DNA from: Planctomycetota bacterium
GTDB taxonomy: Bacteria > Planctomycetota > UBA8742 > UBA2392
DNA: 64,000 bases
Direction: 5' to 3'
Assembly (NCBI GenBank): GCA_019636215.1
Contig: JAHBXZ010000001.1
Coordinates: forward strand, 133,694-197,693
In this document: positions 33,872-42,154 of the stretch, in pieces
How positions within the stretch are numbered: the stretch's first letter is position 1
Layout of the letters: the number at the start of each line of letters is the position of its first letter
Program-made: the position numbers and the translations under genes
The notes under the pieces: model-generated
Databases searched by the model: none
Told to the model about the DNA's origin: nothing
The model's input: only the letters and a program-made list of their open reading frames with translations

Positions 33872-35293
33872 ATGAACGCACCCGTCAACATCTCGCGTCT
33901 GCCGGCTGTCCTTTACGCGCCCGACGGGTCGCGCCGCGTAGACTATCGCGCGGTGTTTGCCCTGGCCTGGCCGCTGCTGATCAACACCGGCATCCAGGCG
34001 GTGTTGAACCTCACCGACACCTGGTTTCTCGGCCAGCTTTCCGTGGACGCGCTGGCGGCCGTGGGCGGCATCTTCTTTCTGATCCTGGTTTTCATTGTGC
34101 TGATCGGCGGTGTTGGCCATGCCACCCAGACCATGGCCGCACAGGCCTACGGCGCGGGGGCAAGGCCCCGTGCCGCCAGCTATGCCTGGAATGGCCTGTG
34201 GGCGACACTGGCCACGGCGCCGCTTTTTCTTGGGCTGGCGTTTGTTGGCCCATGGTTCATTGCACCGTTCGGCATGGATCCCCAGGTTCAGGCGCTGGCG
34301 CTGGACTACTGGTTTCCGCGCATGGCAGCCGGCTGGCTGGGCGTGGCGATCTGGTCGGTTGCCGGGTTCTTCAATGGGATCGGACGCACCCGCCTGCCGC
34401 TGCTGGTGATGATGGTGATTGCGATCAGCAACGCGGCGCTCAACTGGCTGCTGATCTTCAAGCTTGGCTACGGCGTGGCCGGCGCGGCCTGGGCCACAGC
34501 CGGCGCGCAGCTGATTGGCGTGCTGGCACTGGTGGCGGCCATGCTGATGCCGGACATGCGGCACGAGTTCGCGTCGGGCCGGGTATGGAAGCCCCGGTTC
34601 AAGCGCATGTGGGGCCTGCTTGCGCTGGGCTTTCCGATGGGCCTGCACGGCACGGCTGACCTGCTGGGTTTTGCCCTGTTCCAGCTGATGATTGCCCGCG
34701 TGGGGCCGGTGCATGCGGCCTCGAGCCAGGTGGTGATGATGGTGACCAGTGTGTGTTACATGCCCGCGATTGGCATTGCCCTGGCGGGCACCACCCTGGT
34801 AGGCCAAAGCATCGGCGCCGGCGACAAGGAATGGGCCCAGCGTACCGGCAGTGCCGTGATCAAATTGGCGGTGGCCTACATGGGAGGCCTTGGCGTTCTG
34901 CTGGCCGCCTCCGGCCCGTGGGTGCTGCCGTTGTTCGTGCAGTCGGGTGACCCCCACGCCGCTGAAATGGTGCAACTGGGCGTGACACTGTTGTGGATTG
35001 CCGCCGGCTATCAGGTGTTTGACGCGCTGAACCTGGGCGCGGCCTTCTGCCTGCGCGGCGCGGGCGACGTGAAGTTTCCCGCCATTGTGCTGGCAATCCT
35101 GGCCTGGGTGGTGTTTGTGCCGCTGACGCACGTCCTGACGTTTGAACCCGGGCAGGGGCTGGTGAACTTCCTGCCCCAGTTCGGCATGGGCAGCAAAGGC
35201 GCATGGACGGCCGCGGTCGTCTACATCGCCCTGCTGGGCAGTGCGATGCTGTGGCGCTGGTGGGGCGGGGCCTGGAAGAAGATTGTGGTGTAG
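33872..35293 (+). CDS. MATE-family multidrug/Na+ exporter
   Basis: 473 aa with 12 predicted membrane segments in two homologous halves. ALAWPLLINTGIQAVLNLTDTWFLGQL and AGVFFLILV-like segments start each half; the second begins around LLALGFPMGLHGTADLLGFALFQLM, with MVMxxTS in VVMMVTSVCYMP and GQSIGAGDKEWA. This is the MatE (PF01554) arrangement. Exports organic cations or metabolites in exchange for Na+ or H+. Flanked on both sides by heptad arrays of the same 7-mer family. Confidence 0.92.
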   Translation: MNAPVNISRLPAVLYAPDGSRRVDYRAVFALAWPLLINTGIQAVLNLTDTWFLGQLSVDALAAVGGIFFLILVFIVLIGGVGHATQTMAAQAYGAGARPRAASYAWNGLWATLATAPLFLGLAFVGPWFIAPFGMDPQVQALALDYWFPRMAAGWLGVAIWSVAGFFNGIGRTRLPLLVMMVIAISNAALNWLLIFKLGYGVAGAAWATAGAQLIGVLALVAAMLMPDMRHEFASGRVWKPRFKRMWGLLALGFPMGLHGTADLLGFALFQLMIARVGPVHAASSQVVMMVTSVCYMPAIGIALAGTTLVGQSIGAGDKEWAQRTGSAVIKLAVAYMGGLGVLLAASGPWVLPLFVQSGDPHAAEMVQLGVTLLWIAAGYQVFDALNLGAAFCLRGAGDVKFPAIVLAILAWVVFVPLTHVLTFEPGQGLVNFLPQFGMGSKGAWTAAVVYIALLGSAMLWRWWGGAWKKIVV

Positions 35294-35301
35294 GAACTGC
35301 T

Positions 35302-35408
35302 GTCGGCAGTCTGGAGTCGGCAGTCGGCAGCAAGGGCAGTCGTGCCGGGCGATTGTCACTGCCGACTGCTGACTGCTGACTGCTGACTGCTGACTGCTGA
35401 CTTCCGAC
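35302..35408. repeat. Heptad array H2 (inverted, TGCTGAC family)
   Basis: Left arm 35302-35329: GTCGGCA, GTCTGGA, GTCGGCA, GTCGGCA. Right arm 35360-35408: TGCCGAC, five TGCTGAC, TTCCGAC. TGCCGAC is the reverse complement of GTCGGCA, so the arms can form a long hairpin. All units keep a strict 7-nt register. Confidence 0.85.
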
Positions 35409-35424
35409 TCGCTTTACTGGCCCC

Positions 35425-36273
35425 GTGCCCACGATCCGCCAATCCATCGACCACTGGCGCGCGGCCTTTGCCGCCGCCGGTGTCGATTCGCCTCGCCTGA
35501 CCATCGAACTGCTGCTAGCCCATGTGCTGGGCCTCGAGCGCGGCGCGCTGCTTGGCATGGGCGAGCACGAACTTACCCCCGTGCAGTCTGCGCAGCTTGA
35601 AGCCCTGTGCGCCCGGCGAGCCCGGCGTGAGCCGCTGGCTTATCTGTTGGGCTACTGGGAATTCTGGGGCCGCCGCTTCGCCGTCAGGCCGGGCGTGCTG
35701 ATCCCTCGCCCGGAAACCGAGGGCGTGATCGCACTGGCCAAGAAGCTACTGCCGCCGGACACGCGCGGCTGGGCTGTAGATATCGGTTGCGGCTCGGGTG
35801 TGCTGGCCGTGACCCTGGCGCTGGAGTTCAAACAACTGCGCGTGCTGGCCTTGGACCTTCACAGCATGCCGCTGCAGGTCACGGCCGAGAACGCCCGCGC
35901 CCACGGCGTGGCTTCACGCCTGTGGATGGCGCGCATGGACGGCCTTGCGGCAATGCCGCCTGTGCCGCTGTTTGACCTGATCGTGAGCAATCCGCCTTAC
36001 GTGACGCCTGAGGACTACCCCGGCCTGCAACCGGAAGTGCTCGATCATGAACCGCAGGCAGCACTGGTGGGCGGCAAGGCCGGCCTGGAGTTGCCCTCGC
36101 GGCTGCTGGCGCAGATCGCTCGCATCGCGAAGCCCGGTGCGTTGGTGCTGATGGAACACGGCATGGAACAGGGGGCAGCCCTGCGCGAGGCCGCGCAAAG
36201 GGCCGGCCTGAAAGACATTCGCACCGAGGAGGATTATGCTGGTCTGGATCGAATCCTGGTGGCGCGCGCATGA
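35425..36273 (+). CDS. prmC: Release-factor glutamine methyltransferase PrmC/HemK
   Basis: 282 aa, GTG start. N-terminal helical substrate-binding domain (DSPRLTIELLLAHVLGLERG, RREPLAYLLGYWEFWGRRFAV), then LIPRPETE, AdoMet motif VDIGCGSGVLAVTLAL and catalytic NPPYVTPEDYPGLQPEV. Methylates Gln of the GGQ loop in RF1/RF2. TTTACT 6 nt before the GTG may be the -10 box of a leaderless message. The next gene overlaps its stop (ATGA), so they are cotranslated. Confidence 0.95.
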   Translation: MPTIRQSIDHWRAAFAAAGVDSPRLTIELLLAHVLGLERGALLGMGEHELTPVQSAQLEALCARRARREPLAYLLGYWEFWGRRFAVRPGVLIPRPETEGVIALAKKLLPPDTRGWAVDIGCGSGVLAVTLALEFKQLRVLALDLHSMPLQVTAENARAHGVASRLWMARMDGLAAMPPVPLFDLIVSNPPYVTPEDYPGLQPEVLDHEPQAALVGGKAGLELPSRLLAQIARIAKPGALVLMEHGMEQGAALREAAQRAGLKDIRTEEDYAGLDRILVARA

Positions 36274-36536
36274 GTGACTTCACGGCGATGCTGGTGGTGC
36301 AGTTTGAGGGCGTGGACCGTGTCAGTGCCGAGATGTTCTCGGCGCGCATGAAGGAACTGGGCTGGCAGCAAACCATGCCGGGCGTGTGGACACTGGAGTT
36401 CGAGGCCCGGGCCCGCCACAGCCGCGCCGATACCGTAAAAGGGCACCTCGATCTGGCTTGCCAGTTCGCGCGCATCAAGCGCGGGCAGGCCAAGGCCATT
36501 GTTCACTTTGGCGACGACGAACCGCTGGCTGTTTAG
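36270..36536 (+). CDS. Small uncharacterised protein coupled to PrmC
   Basis: 88 aa; its ATG overlaps the TGA of prmC by 4 nt (ATGA). Sequence MSDFTAMLVVQFEGVDRVSAE and FGDDEPLAV; predicted alpha/beta, no motif recognised. Translation coupling suggests a related role, but nothing in the sequence says what it does. Confidence 0.7.
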   Translation: MSDFTAMLVVQFEGVDRVSAEMFSARMKELGWQQTMPGVWTLEFEARARHSRADTVKGHLDLACQFARIKRGQAKAIVHFGDDEPLAV

Positions 36537-36540
36537 CAGG

Positions 36541-36604
36541 AACCGCCAAAGCCAGTGGATCGCAATGCGTCCAGGGCGTTTGGCGCTTCCGCGCTTTGGC
36601 GGTT
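36541..36604. repeat. Inverted repeat AACCGCCAAAGC / GCTTTGGCGGTT
   Basis: Perfect 12-bp arms with a 40-nt loop between the prmC unit and murA. AACCGCCAAAGC recurs at 52640-52651, so it belongs to a dispersed family. Confidence 0.7.
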
Positions 36605-36716
36605 TGGATTGCCGTTCCTCGCGCTTTCGCGCCATGCAGTTGCCCGAACGCACACCAAAGTTCCGGGGCTCCAAACGCCGATAGTTCCCTGGCGGCAATA
36701 CGCCCAAGGAACTTCC

Positions 36717-38024
36717 ATGCCCAGCAAATATGTGATTCACGGCGGCCAGACGCTGCGCGGCCATGTCACCATCAGCGGCAGCAAGAACGCCGCGTTGCCC
36801 ATGATGGCCGCGGCCCTGCTGGCCAAGGGTGCAACCGTGCTGCGCAATGTGCCGGATCTCAGTGACGTGCGGCTGATGGCGCACATCCTGGAAACTCTGG
36901 GTTGCGAAGTGACGCTGTTTCCGCAGCCGGGCGTGGTTGTGATCAACGTGGTGGATGAATCGCCCGTCAAGGCGCCCTACGAACTGGTAAGTGAGATGCG
37001 CGCCAGTTTCTGTGTGCTGGGCCCGCTGCTGTCGCGCAGGGGCGAGGCACAAGTGAGCCAGCCCGGCGGCTGCACACTGGGCGAACGCCCGGTAGATCTG
37101 CACGTCAAAGGCATTGCCGCCATCGGCAGCCAGGTGACGTTTGAGCGCGGCGACGTGATCGCCAAGGGCCGCCCCACCGGCGGCCGCGTGTACCTGGGCG
37201 GCGCAATGGGCCCCAGTGTCACCGGCACCGGCAACGTGATGTGCGCCGCAACCATGGGCACGGGTGTGACGGTGATTGACCAGGCCGCCTGCGAGCCCGA
37301 GATTGTCAACCTGGCCGAGATGCTGATCGCCATGGGCGCCCGCATCACCGGCCACGGCACGAGCCGCATCGTCGTCGAAGGCGTGCGCGAGCTGCACCCG
37401 GTCACGTTCGACGTAATCCCCGACCGCATCGAGGCCGGCACGTTCATGATTGCCGCGGCGATCACGCGCGGCGACATCACACTCGAGAAGTGCGACCCCG
37501 ATGTGATGCTGGCCCTGTTCGACAAGTTCGCCGAAATGGGCGTGCCGCACGAACGCCTGGACGCGACCACCTTGCGCGTGAACTGCCCCAACCGCGCCAG
37601 GGCCGCGGACATGACCACACTGCCCTACCCGGGGTTTGCGACCGATCTGCAAAGCCCGCTGATGGCCCTGCTGTGCGTCAGTGAGGGCTACGCGCTGGTG
37701 GAAGAAAAGATCTACCCCGAACGCTTCATGCACGTGCCCGAATACCGCCGCCTGGGCGCCGAGATCCGCAAGCAGTTCAACACGGCCATAGTCACAGGCG
37801 TCACTAAGCTGCAAGGCGCGCCCGTGGCCGCCACGGACCTGCGCGCGGGGGCGGGGCTGATCCTTCTGGGTCTTGTGGCCGAGGGCATGACCGAAGTGCT
37901 CAAGATCAGCCACGTGGACCGCGGCTACGACAACTTCCACGGCAAGCTCGGCCAACTGGGCGCCAGCATTCAAAGGGTGGACTACCAGCCCATGCGCCGC
38001 GCCAGCGACCGCCGCGCGGCGTGA
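36717..38024 (+). CDS. murA: UDP-N-acetylglucosamine 1-carboxyvinyltransferase MurA
   Basis: 435 aa. ATG 36717 follows AAGGA; upstream in-frame sequence is not part of the protein. SGSKNAALPMMAAALLAKG holds the catalytic Lys, PGGCTLGERPVDLHVKG has the active-site Cys loop (fosfomycin target), and the second lobe has FDVIPDRIEAGTFMIAAAIT and TTLPYPGFATDLQSP. Transfers enolpyruvate from PEP to UDP-GlcNAc, the first committed step of peptidoglycan synthesis; consistent with newer evidence that planctomycetes make a cell wall. Confidence 0.97.
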   Translation: MPSKYVIHGGQTLRGHVTISGSKNAALPMMAAALLAKGATVLRNVPDLSDVRLMAHILETLGCEVTLFPQPGVVVINVVDESPVKAPYELVSEMRASFCVLGPLLSRRGEAQVSQPGGCTLGERPVDLHVKGIAAIGSQVTFERGDVIAKGRPTGGRVYLGGAMGPSVTGTGNVMCAATMGTGVTVIDQAACEPEIVNLAEMLIAMGARITGHGTSRIVVEGVRELHPVTFDVIPDRIEAGTFMIAAAITRGDITLEKCDPDVMLALFDKFAEMGVPHERLDATTLRVNCPNRARAADMTTLPYPGFATDLQSPLMALLCVSEGYALVEEKIYPERFMHVPEYRRLGAEIRKQFNTAIVTGVTKLQGAPVAATDLRAGAGLILLGLVAEGMTEVLKISHVDRGYDNFHGKLGQLGASIQRVDYQPMRRASDRRAA

Positions 38025-38168
38025 AGTGGCCTTGATCTCAAGTTCGCCACGGACTGCCCGGTGGGGCGGTCTGGGGCGTTTTGGTGGCCAACACATCTCC
38101 GCCCCTTCTGGCGGAAACCTTGCATCGTCCTTACATTGATCGCATCGTTTGCACCCCGGACGCCCCTG

Positions 38169-38558
38169 ATGCTCCACAAAGAAATCACCCAGCAGGTCAT
38201 CAACGCCGCCAAGGCCGTGCACAACGACCTGGGAGCGGGGTTGCCGCACAACTTTTATCGCCGCGCGCTGGAGATTGAACTGCGCACGGAAGGCCTGGCC
38301 GCCGAAGTTGACAAGCCCGTCAAGCTGCACTACCGCGGCGAATCCCTGGGCGAGCTGGGCGTGGATTTCTGCGTCAACAGCGCGATTGTAGTGCTGCTGA
38401 TTGATACCCCTGAAACGTCGCCCGATGAGTACGGCAAGCTGCGCGCGCTGCTTAAGGCCCTTGAACTTGAGGTCGGGCTGCTTCTGAACTTCAACGGCGC
38501 CCGGCTTGACATCCGAAGGGTGGAGGCGGTTCCCAAGAAACAGGCCCAGACGGCCTAG
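38169..38558 (+). CDS. GxxExxY family protein
   Basis: 129 aa. ITQQVINAAKAVHNDLGAGLPHNFYRRALEIEL matches the family signature (usually GxGLLExxYExALxxEL), but the conserved Glu is His here (GLPHNFY). LGELGVDFCVN and VVLLIDTPE follow, then ALELEVGLLLNFNGARLDIRRV, as in other members. PD-(D/E)xK-like fold has been proposed for the family; biological role unknown. No clear ribosome site. Confidence 0.85.
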   Translation: MLHKEITQQVINAAKAVHNDLGAGLPHNFYRRALEIELRTEGLAAEVDKPVKLHYRGESLGELGVDFCVNSAIVVLLIDTPETSPDEYGKLRALLKALELEVGLLLNFNGARLDIRRVEAVPKKQAQTA

Positions 38559-38569
38559 CCAAAGGAAAC

Positions 38570-38598
38570 CCGCCCCGCCCGAAAGGACGGGGCGGTTT
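38570..38598 (+). terminator. Rho-independent terminator after the GxxExxY gene
   Basis: CCGCCCCG (38570-38577) pairs with CGGGGCGG (38588-38595), loop CCCGAAAGGA, followed by TTTGATTTG. Confidence 0.7.
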
Positions 38599-38611
38599 GA
38601 TTTGAACGGCG

Positions 38612-38688
38612 GTGTCGAGTGTCAGGTGTCAGGTGTCTCGCACATCGGCGCGATGGGCAGGACACCAGACACTAGACACCGGACACGC
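38612..38688. repeat. Heptad array H3 (GTGTCxx / GACACxx)
   Basis: Left arm 38612-38639: GTGTCGA, GTGTCAG, GTGTCAG, GTGTCTC. Right arm 38661-38688: GACACCA, GACACTA, GACACCG, GACACGC. Each arm is four strict 7-mers and the arms are inverse complements (GTGTC/GACAC), 21 nt apart. Confidence 0.85.
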
Positions 38689-38761
38689 AGTGCGACAGCT
38701 TCCACACACCCGTTGAGCATCACCGCAGCGCCGGTATCGTTGCAGCACTAGGGGCGAAGTC

Positions 38762-41497
38762 ATGGACGAAGAACGCAGGTTTCCCGATTTCGAACAGAAG
38801 TGGCAGAAGGCCTGGGCGGCCTCGAGCAAACCCGCGGCCGATCAGCCCGGCAAGAAGACCGACAAGGACTTCTACATCCTGTCGATGTTTCCTTACCCCA
38901 GCGGCCGGCTGCACTTCGGCCATGCCCTGCCCTACACCCTGACCGACAGCATTGCCCGTTACAAGCGCATGTGCGGCTGCAATGTACTGAACCCGATGGG
39001 CTGGGACGCGTTCGGCCTGCCAGCCGAGAACGCGGCCATCGAGGCCGTGCGCCGGGGCGAAAAGAACGTCCACCCCGCACGCATGACCTACGACAGCATC
39101 GAGGCCATGCGCAAGCAGATGAACGCGTTTGGCTACAGCTTTGACTGGGACCGCGAGGTCTACACCTGCAAGCCCGACTACTACAAGTGGACCCAGTGGC
39201 TGTTCTTGAAGATGCACGAAAAGGGCATCGCCTATCGCAAGAAGGCCCGCGTCAACTGGTGCCCCGATTGCAAGACCACCCTGGCCAACGAACAGGTGGA
39301 AACCCACGTCAAGGACGGCGAAGACTTCCAGGCCTGTTTCCGCTGCGGAACGCCGGTGGAGCCGCGCGAGATTGACGCCTGGTTCCTGGCGATCACGAAG
39401 TACGCCGACCGGCTGTTGAGCGGCCTGGACAACTTGCAGAAGTCATGGCCGGAGTTAGTCACCAGCCAGCAACGCAACTGGATCGGCCGCAGCGAGGGCG
39501 TGAACATTGATTTCACGATTGAACTGCGCGCCGGGGCATCCGGCAGCGGCCCGTTGAAGCCGCCGGGAGAGAGCGACCCGAACACCCAGCGCGAAACGTT
39601 GACCGTGTTTACGACGCGCGCCGACACCACCTTCGGCGTCACGTATGTGGCAATCGCACCAGAGCATCCGCTGGTGGATCGCATCCTGAAGCTGGTGGAC
39701 CCGCGCACGCACAAGCGCATCACCGAGTTCGTCAAAGAAACCCTGAACATGACCGAGCAGGACCGTGCCAGCGGCGACGAAAAAGAAGGCGTCGCCACGG
39801 GCATGTTCGCGGTCAACCCGCTGAACGGCGAAAAGATCCCGGTGTTTGTCGCCAACTACGTGCTGATGTACGGCACCGGCGCGGTGATGGCCGTGCCCGC
39901 CCACGACGAACGCGACCACGAGTTCGCCCGCGAGTACCGCCTGCCCATGAAGCAGGTGATCAAGCCTGCGCCCGGCAGTGATGATGAGGTCAACATCAAG
40001 CAAGAAGCCTACACGGCACAAGGCGTGCTGGTCGACAGCGGGCCGTACACGGGGTCAACCAGCGCCGAGGCGATTGCGCGCATCGGCGCGGATTTGAAGA
40101 GCAAGCAGTCCGGCGGGCCGGTGGTGAACTACAAGCTGCGCGATTGGGGTATCTCGCGCCAGCGTTACTGGGGCTGCCCGATCCCGATGATCCACTGCGC
40201 CAAGTGCGGCGTGGTGCCGGTGCCCGAGAGTGACCTGCCCGTCACCCTGCCCGACGACGTGGACTTTCTGCCCACCGGCCGCAGCCCGCTGACGGACCAC
40301 CCGGCCTTTCGCAGCGTGAAGTGCCCGACCTGCGGCGCCGACGCGCGGCGCGACACAGACACCATGGACACGTTTGTGGATTCGTCCTGGTACTTCCTGC
40401 GCTACACCGACGCCCGCAACGACAAGGCCATTTTCGACCCGGGCAAGGCCGCGCGCTGGACGCCCGTTGACCTGTACGTGGGCGGGCGCGAGCACGCGAT
40501 CCTGCATTTGATCTACGCGCGCTTCTTCAACATGTTTGCCCACGACATCGGGCTGACGGCGCACCAGGAGCCCTTTGCGCGGCTGTACGCCCACGGGCTG
40601 ATCCAGGGCGAGTCGCGCCGCGTGGTCACCGACGAAATGGACCGCTATGTAAGCGAAGACGAACTGCAAAGGCTGGTTGATGCCGGCAAGGTGGAGCCCG
40701 GCCAGGTGGTGCGCCGCATCGAGAAAATGAGCAAGAGCAAGCTCAACGGGGCCGACCCGACCACGCTGGTCAGCCAGTATGGGGCCGATGCGTTGCGCCT
40801 GACGATCCTGTTTGCCGGCCCCGCCGAAAGCGACAGCGTGTGGGACAACGACGGCATCAAGGGCCCGTACAACTTCCTGCGCCGCTGGCACGACCTGGCG
40901 CTGTCGGCCGCGCCGCTGGTGGAAGACCTGCCGCAGATGGGCGCCGATTGCGTGATCAACGCAGCCTCAAAAAAGCTGCGCTATGCCGCGCATGTGCTGG
41001 TCGAAAGGGCCACGGGCGAGTTCGAGGGCCGGTTTGCCCTCAACACCGTAATCGCCAAGGCCATGGAACTGGTCAACGAGATCCGCGCTTTCATCGCCGC
41101 CGAAAACCTGTCCGGCCCGTGCAAGGGCGCGGCCGATCCCACGCTGCCGTCACGCTGGTCACTGGCCGAGGCCTTTGACATCCTGGCCCGCTGCATGGCG
41201 CCATTTGCCCCGCACACCGCAGAAGAACTGTGGCACGCGCTGGGTGGCAAGCAAAGCGTGTTCGAAACCACCTGGCCCAAGGCTGACCCTGCCGCGCTGG
41301 TGCTGGATGAAATCGAGCTGCCGGTTCAGGTCAATGGCAAGGTGCGCGGGACAATCCGTCTGCCTGCTACGGCCGACAAAGCCACGATGGAGCGGCTGGC
41401 GCTCGAGAACGAAAACGTGAAGAAGTTTGTCGAGGGCAAGGCCATCCAGAAGCTGATTGTGGTGCCCGGCAAGATCATCAATGTGGTGGCCAGATAG
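38762..41497 (+). CDS. leuS: Leucyl-tRNA synthetase
   Basis: 911 aa, class I synthetase. HIGH signature in MFPYPSGRLHFGHALPYTL, GWDAFGLPAENAAI, zinc/editing region with Cys pairs (CPDCKTTLANEQV, CFRCGTPVEP), the CP1 editing domain with TVFTTRADTTFGVTYVAIA and GTGAVMAVPAHDERD, and KMSKSKLNGADP. The second zinc-like cluster (CAKCGVVP ... CPTCGAD) is also present. C-terminal anticodon-binding and 'IRLPATADKATMERLALEN' domain complete. Charges tRNA-Leu. Placed behind the heptad array H3. Confidence 0.97.
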   Translation: MDEERRFPDFEQKWQKAWAASSKPAADQPGKKTDKDFYILSMFPYPSGRLHFGHALPYTLTDSIARYKRMCGCNVLNPMGWDAFGLPAENAAIEAVRRGEKNVHPARMTYDSIEAMRKQMNAFGYSFDWDREVYTCKPDYYKWTQWLFLKMHEKGIAYRKKARVNWCPDCKTTLANEQVETHVKDGEDFQACFRCGTPVEPREIDAWFLAITKYADRLLSGLDNLQKSWPELVTSQQRNWIGRSEGVNIDFTIELRAGASGSGPLKPPGESDPNTQRETLTVFTTRADTTFGVTYVAIAPEHPLVDRILKLVDPRTHKRITEFVKETLNMTEQDRASGDEKEGVATGMFAVNPLNGEKIPVFVANYVLMYGTGAVMAVPAHDERDHEFAREYRLPMKQVIKPAPGSDDEVNIKQEAYTAQGVLVDSGPYTGSTSAEAIARIGADLKSKQSGGPVVNYKLRDWGISRQRYWGCPIPMIHCAKCGVVPVPESDLPVTLPDDVDFLPTGRSPLTDHPAFRSVKCPTCGADARRDTDTMDTFVDSSWYFLRYTDARNDKAIFDPGKAARWTPVDLYVGGREHAILHLIYARFFNMFAHDIGLTAHQEPFARLYAHGLIQGESRRVVTDEMDRYVSEDELQRLVDAGKVEPGQVVRRIEKMSKSKLNGADPTTLVSQYGADALRLTILFAGPAESDSVWDNDGIKGPYNFLRRWHDLALSAAPLVEDLPQMGADCVINAASKKLRYAAHVLVERATGEFEGRFALNTVIAKAMELVNEIRAFIAAENLSGPCKGAADPTLPSRWSLAEAFDILARCMAPFAPHTAEELWHALGGKQSVFETTWPKADPAALVLDEIELPVQVNGKVRGTIRLPATADKATMERLALENENVKKFVEGKAIQKLIVVPGKIINVVAR

Positions 41498-41513
41498 CAC
41501 CACCGGCGGGCGG

Positions 41514-42152
41514 TCAGCTCGCGTCGCTTTCGGCCAGGGTCGAGAACCACACAAAGCGGATGGTCACGTCCCACAGGCTGCGGTCGACGTACCGTCCGCC
41601 CACCTCGGCCGAGATCTCCAGCTTGTTGAAGCGCTGTTCCTTGCGCTTGATGTCAATGCTGTCGACCATCACGTACTTGTGCAGCACGTACTTGTCCGAA
41701 AGCGGGTCCATCACCTTGCGCAGGTAGGCCGCCCACTCGGTCTGGGTTACGTTCTTGAGCGTCACCACACAGCCGTGCTCGTAGTATTCCTTGAACTGCA
41801 GCTTGCGCTGCTCGGTCACCACGTCCAGCCGGTCGTCGGGCCCGGCGGATTCCTTGATGCCCAGTTCCGGGGATTCGGCAATCGCCTTGAGCGTAAGGTG
41901 CGTGTCGTCCTTGACCGTCTTGCCGATCTTCACGATCTGGCCGCTCTTCACCTTGTTGTAGTAGTCGGCAATGTTGGGGGCCAGGCCGCCCTGCATGTCG
42001 GCCACCTTCTGCGACAGCGTAAGGTACTCGGCGGACAATTCCGTGCGCTTGTCGTTGGTGATCTTGTAGGCCACCAGCGCGCCGGCAGCCAGCACGAAGC
42101 AGATCACAATGTAGGCGTTCATCGCCCTGGAACCTTCGGCCTTGTCTTCCAT
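41514..42152 (-). CDS. GspM/PilO-like inner-membrane protein
   Basis: 212 aa; ATG 42152. One transmembrane helix near the N-terminus (MNAYIVICFVLAAGALVAYKI), a short coiled-coil (TELSAEYLTLSQKVADMQGG), then a ferredoxin-like periplasmic part with two alpha/beta repeats (YYEHGCVVTLKNVTQTEWAAYLRK). This is the plan of PilO and GspM. Two bases separate it from the stop of the GspL-like gene, so they are an operon, matching the pairing of GspL and GspM. Confidence 0.75.
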   Translation of the reverse strand: MEDKAEGSRAMNAYIVICFVLAAGALVAYKITNDKRTELSAEYLTLSQKVADMQGGLAPNIADYYNKVKSGQIVKIGKTVKDDTHLTLKAIAESPELGIKESAGPDDRLDVVTEQRKLQFKEYYEHGCVVTLKNVTQTEWAAYLRKVMDPLSDKYVLHKYVMVDSIDIKRKEQRFNKLEISAEVGGRYVDRSLWDVTIRFVWFSTLAESDAS

Positions 42153-42154
42153 GG

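Noticed and set aside
35302-35408. CRISPR array
   Set aside because: The repeat units are 7 bp with no spacers; arms are inverse complements. No cas genes are present.
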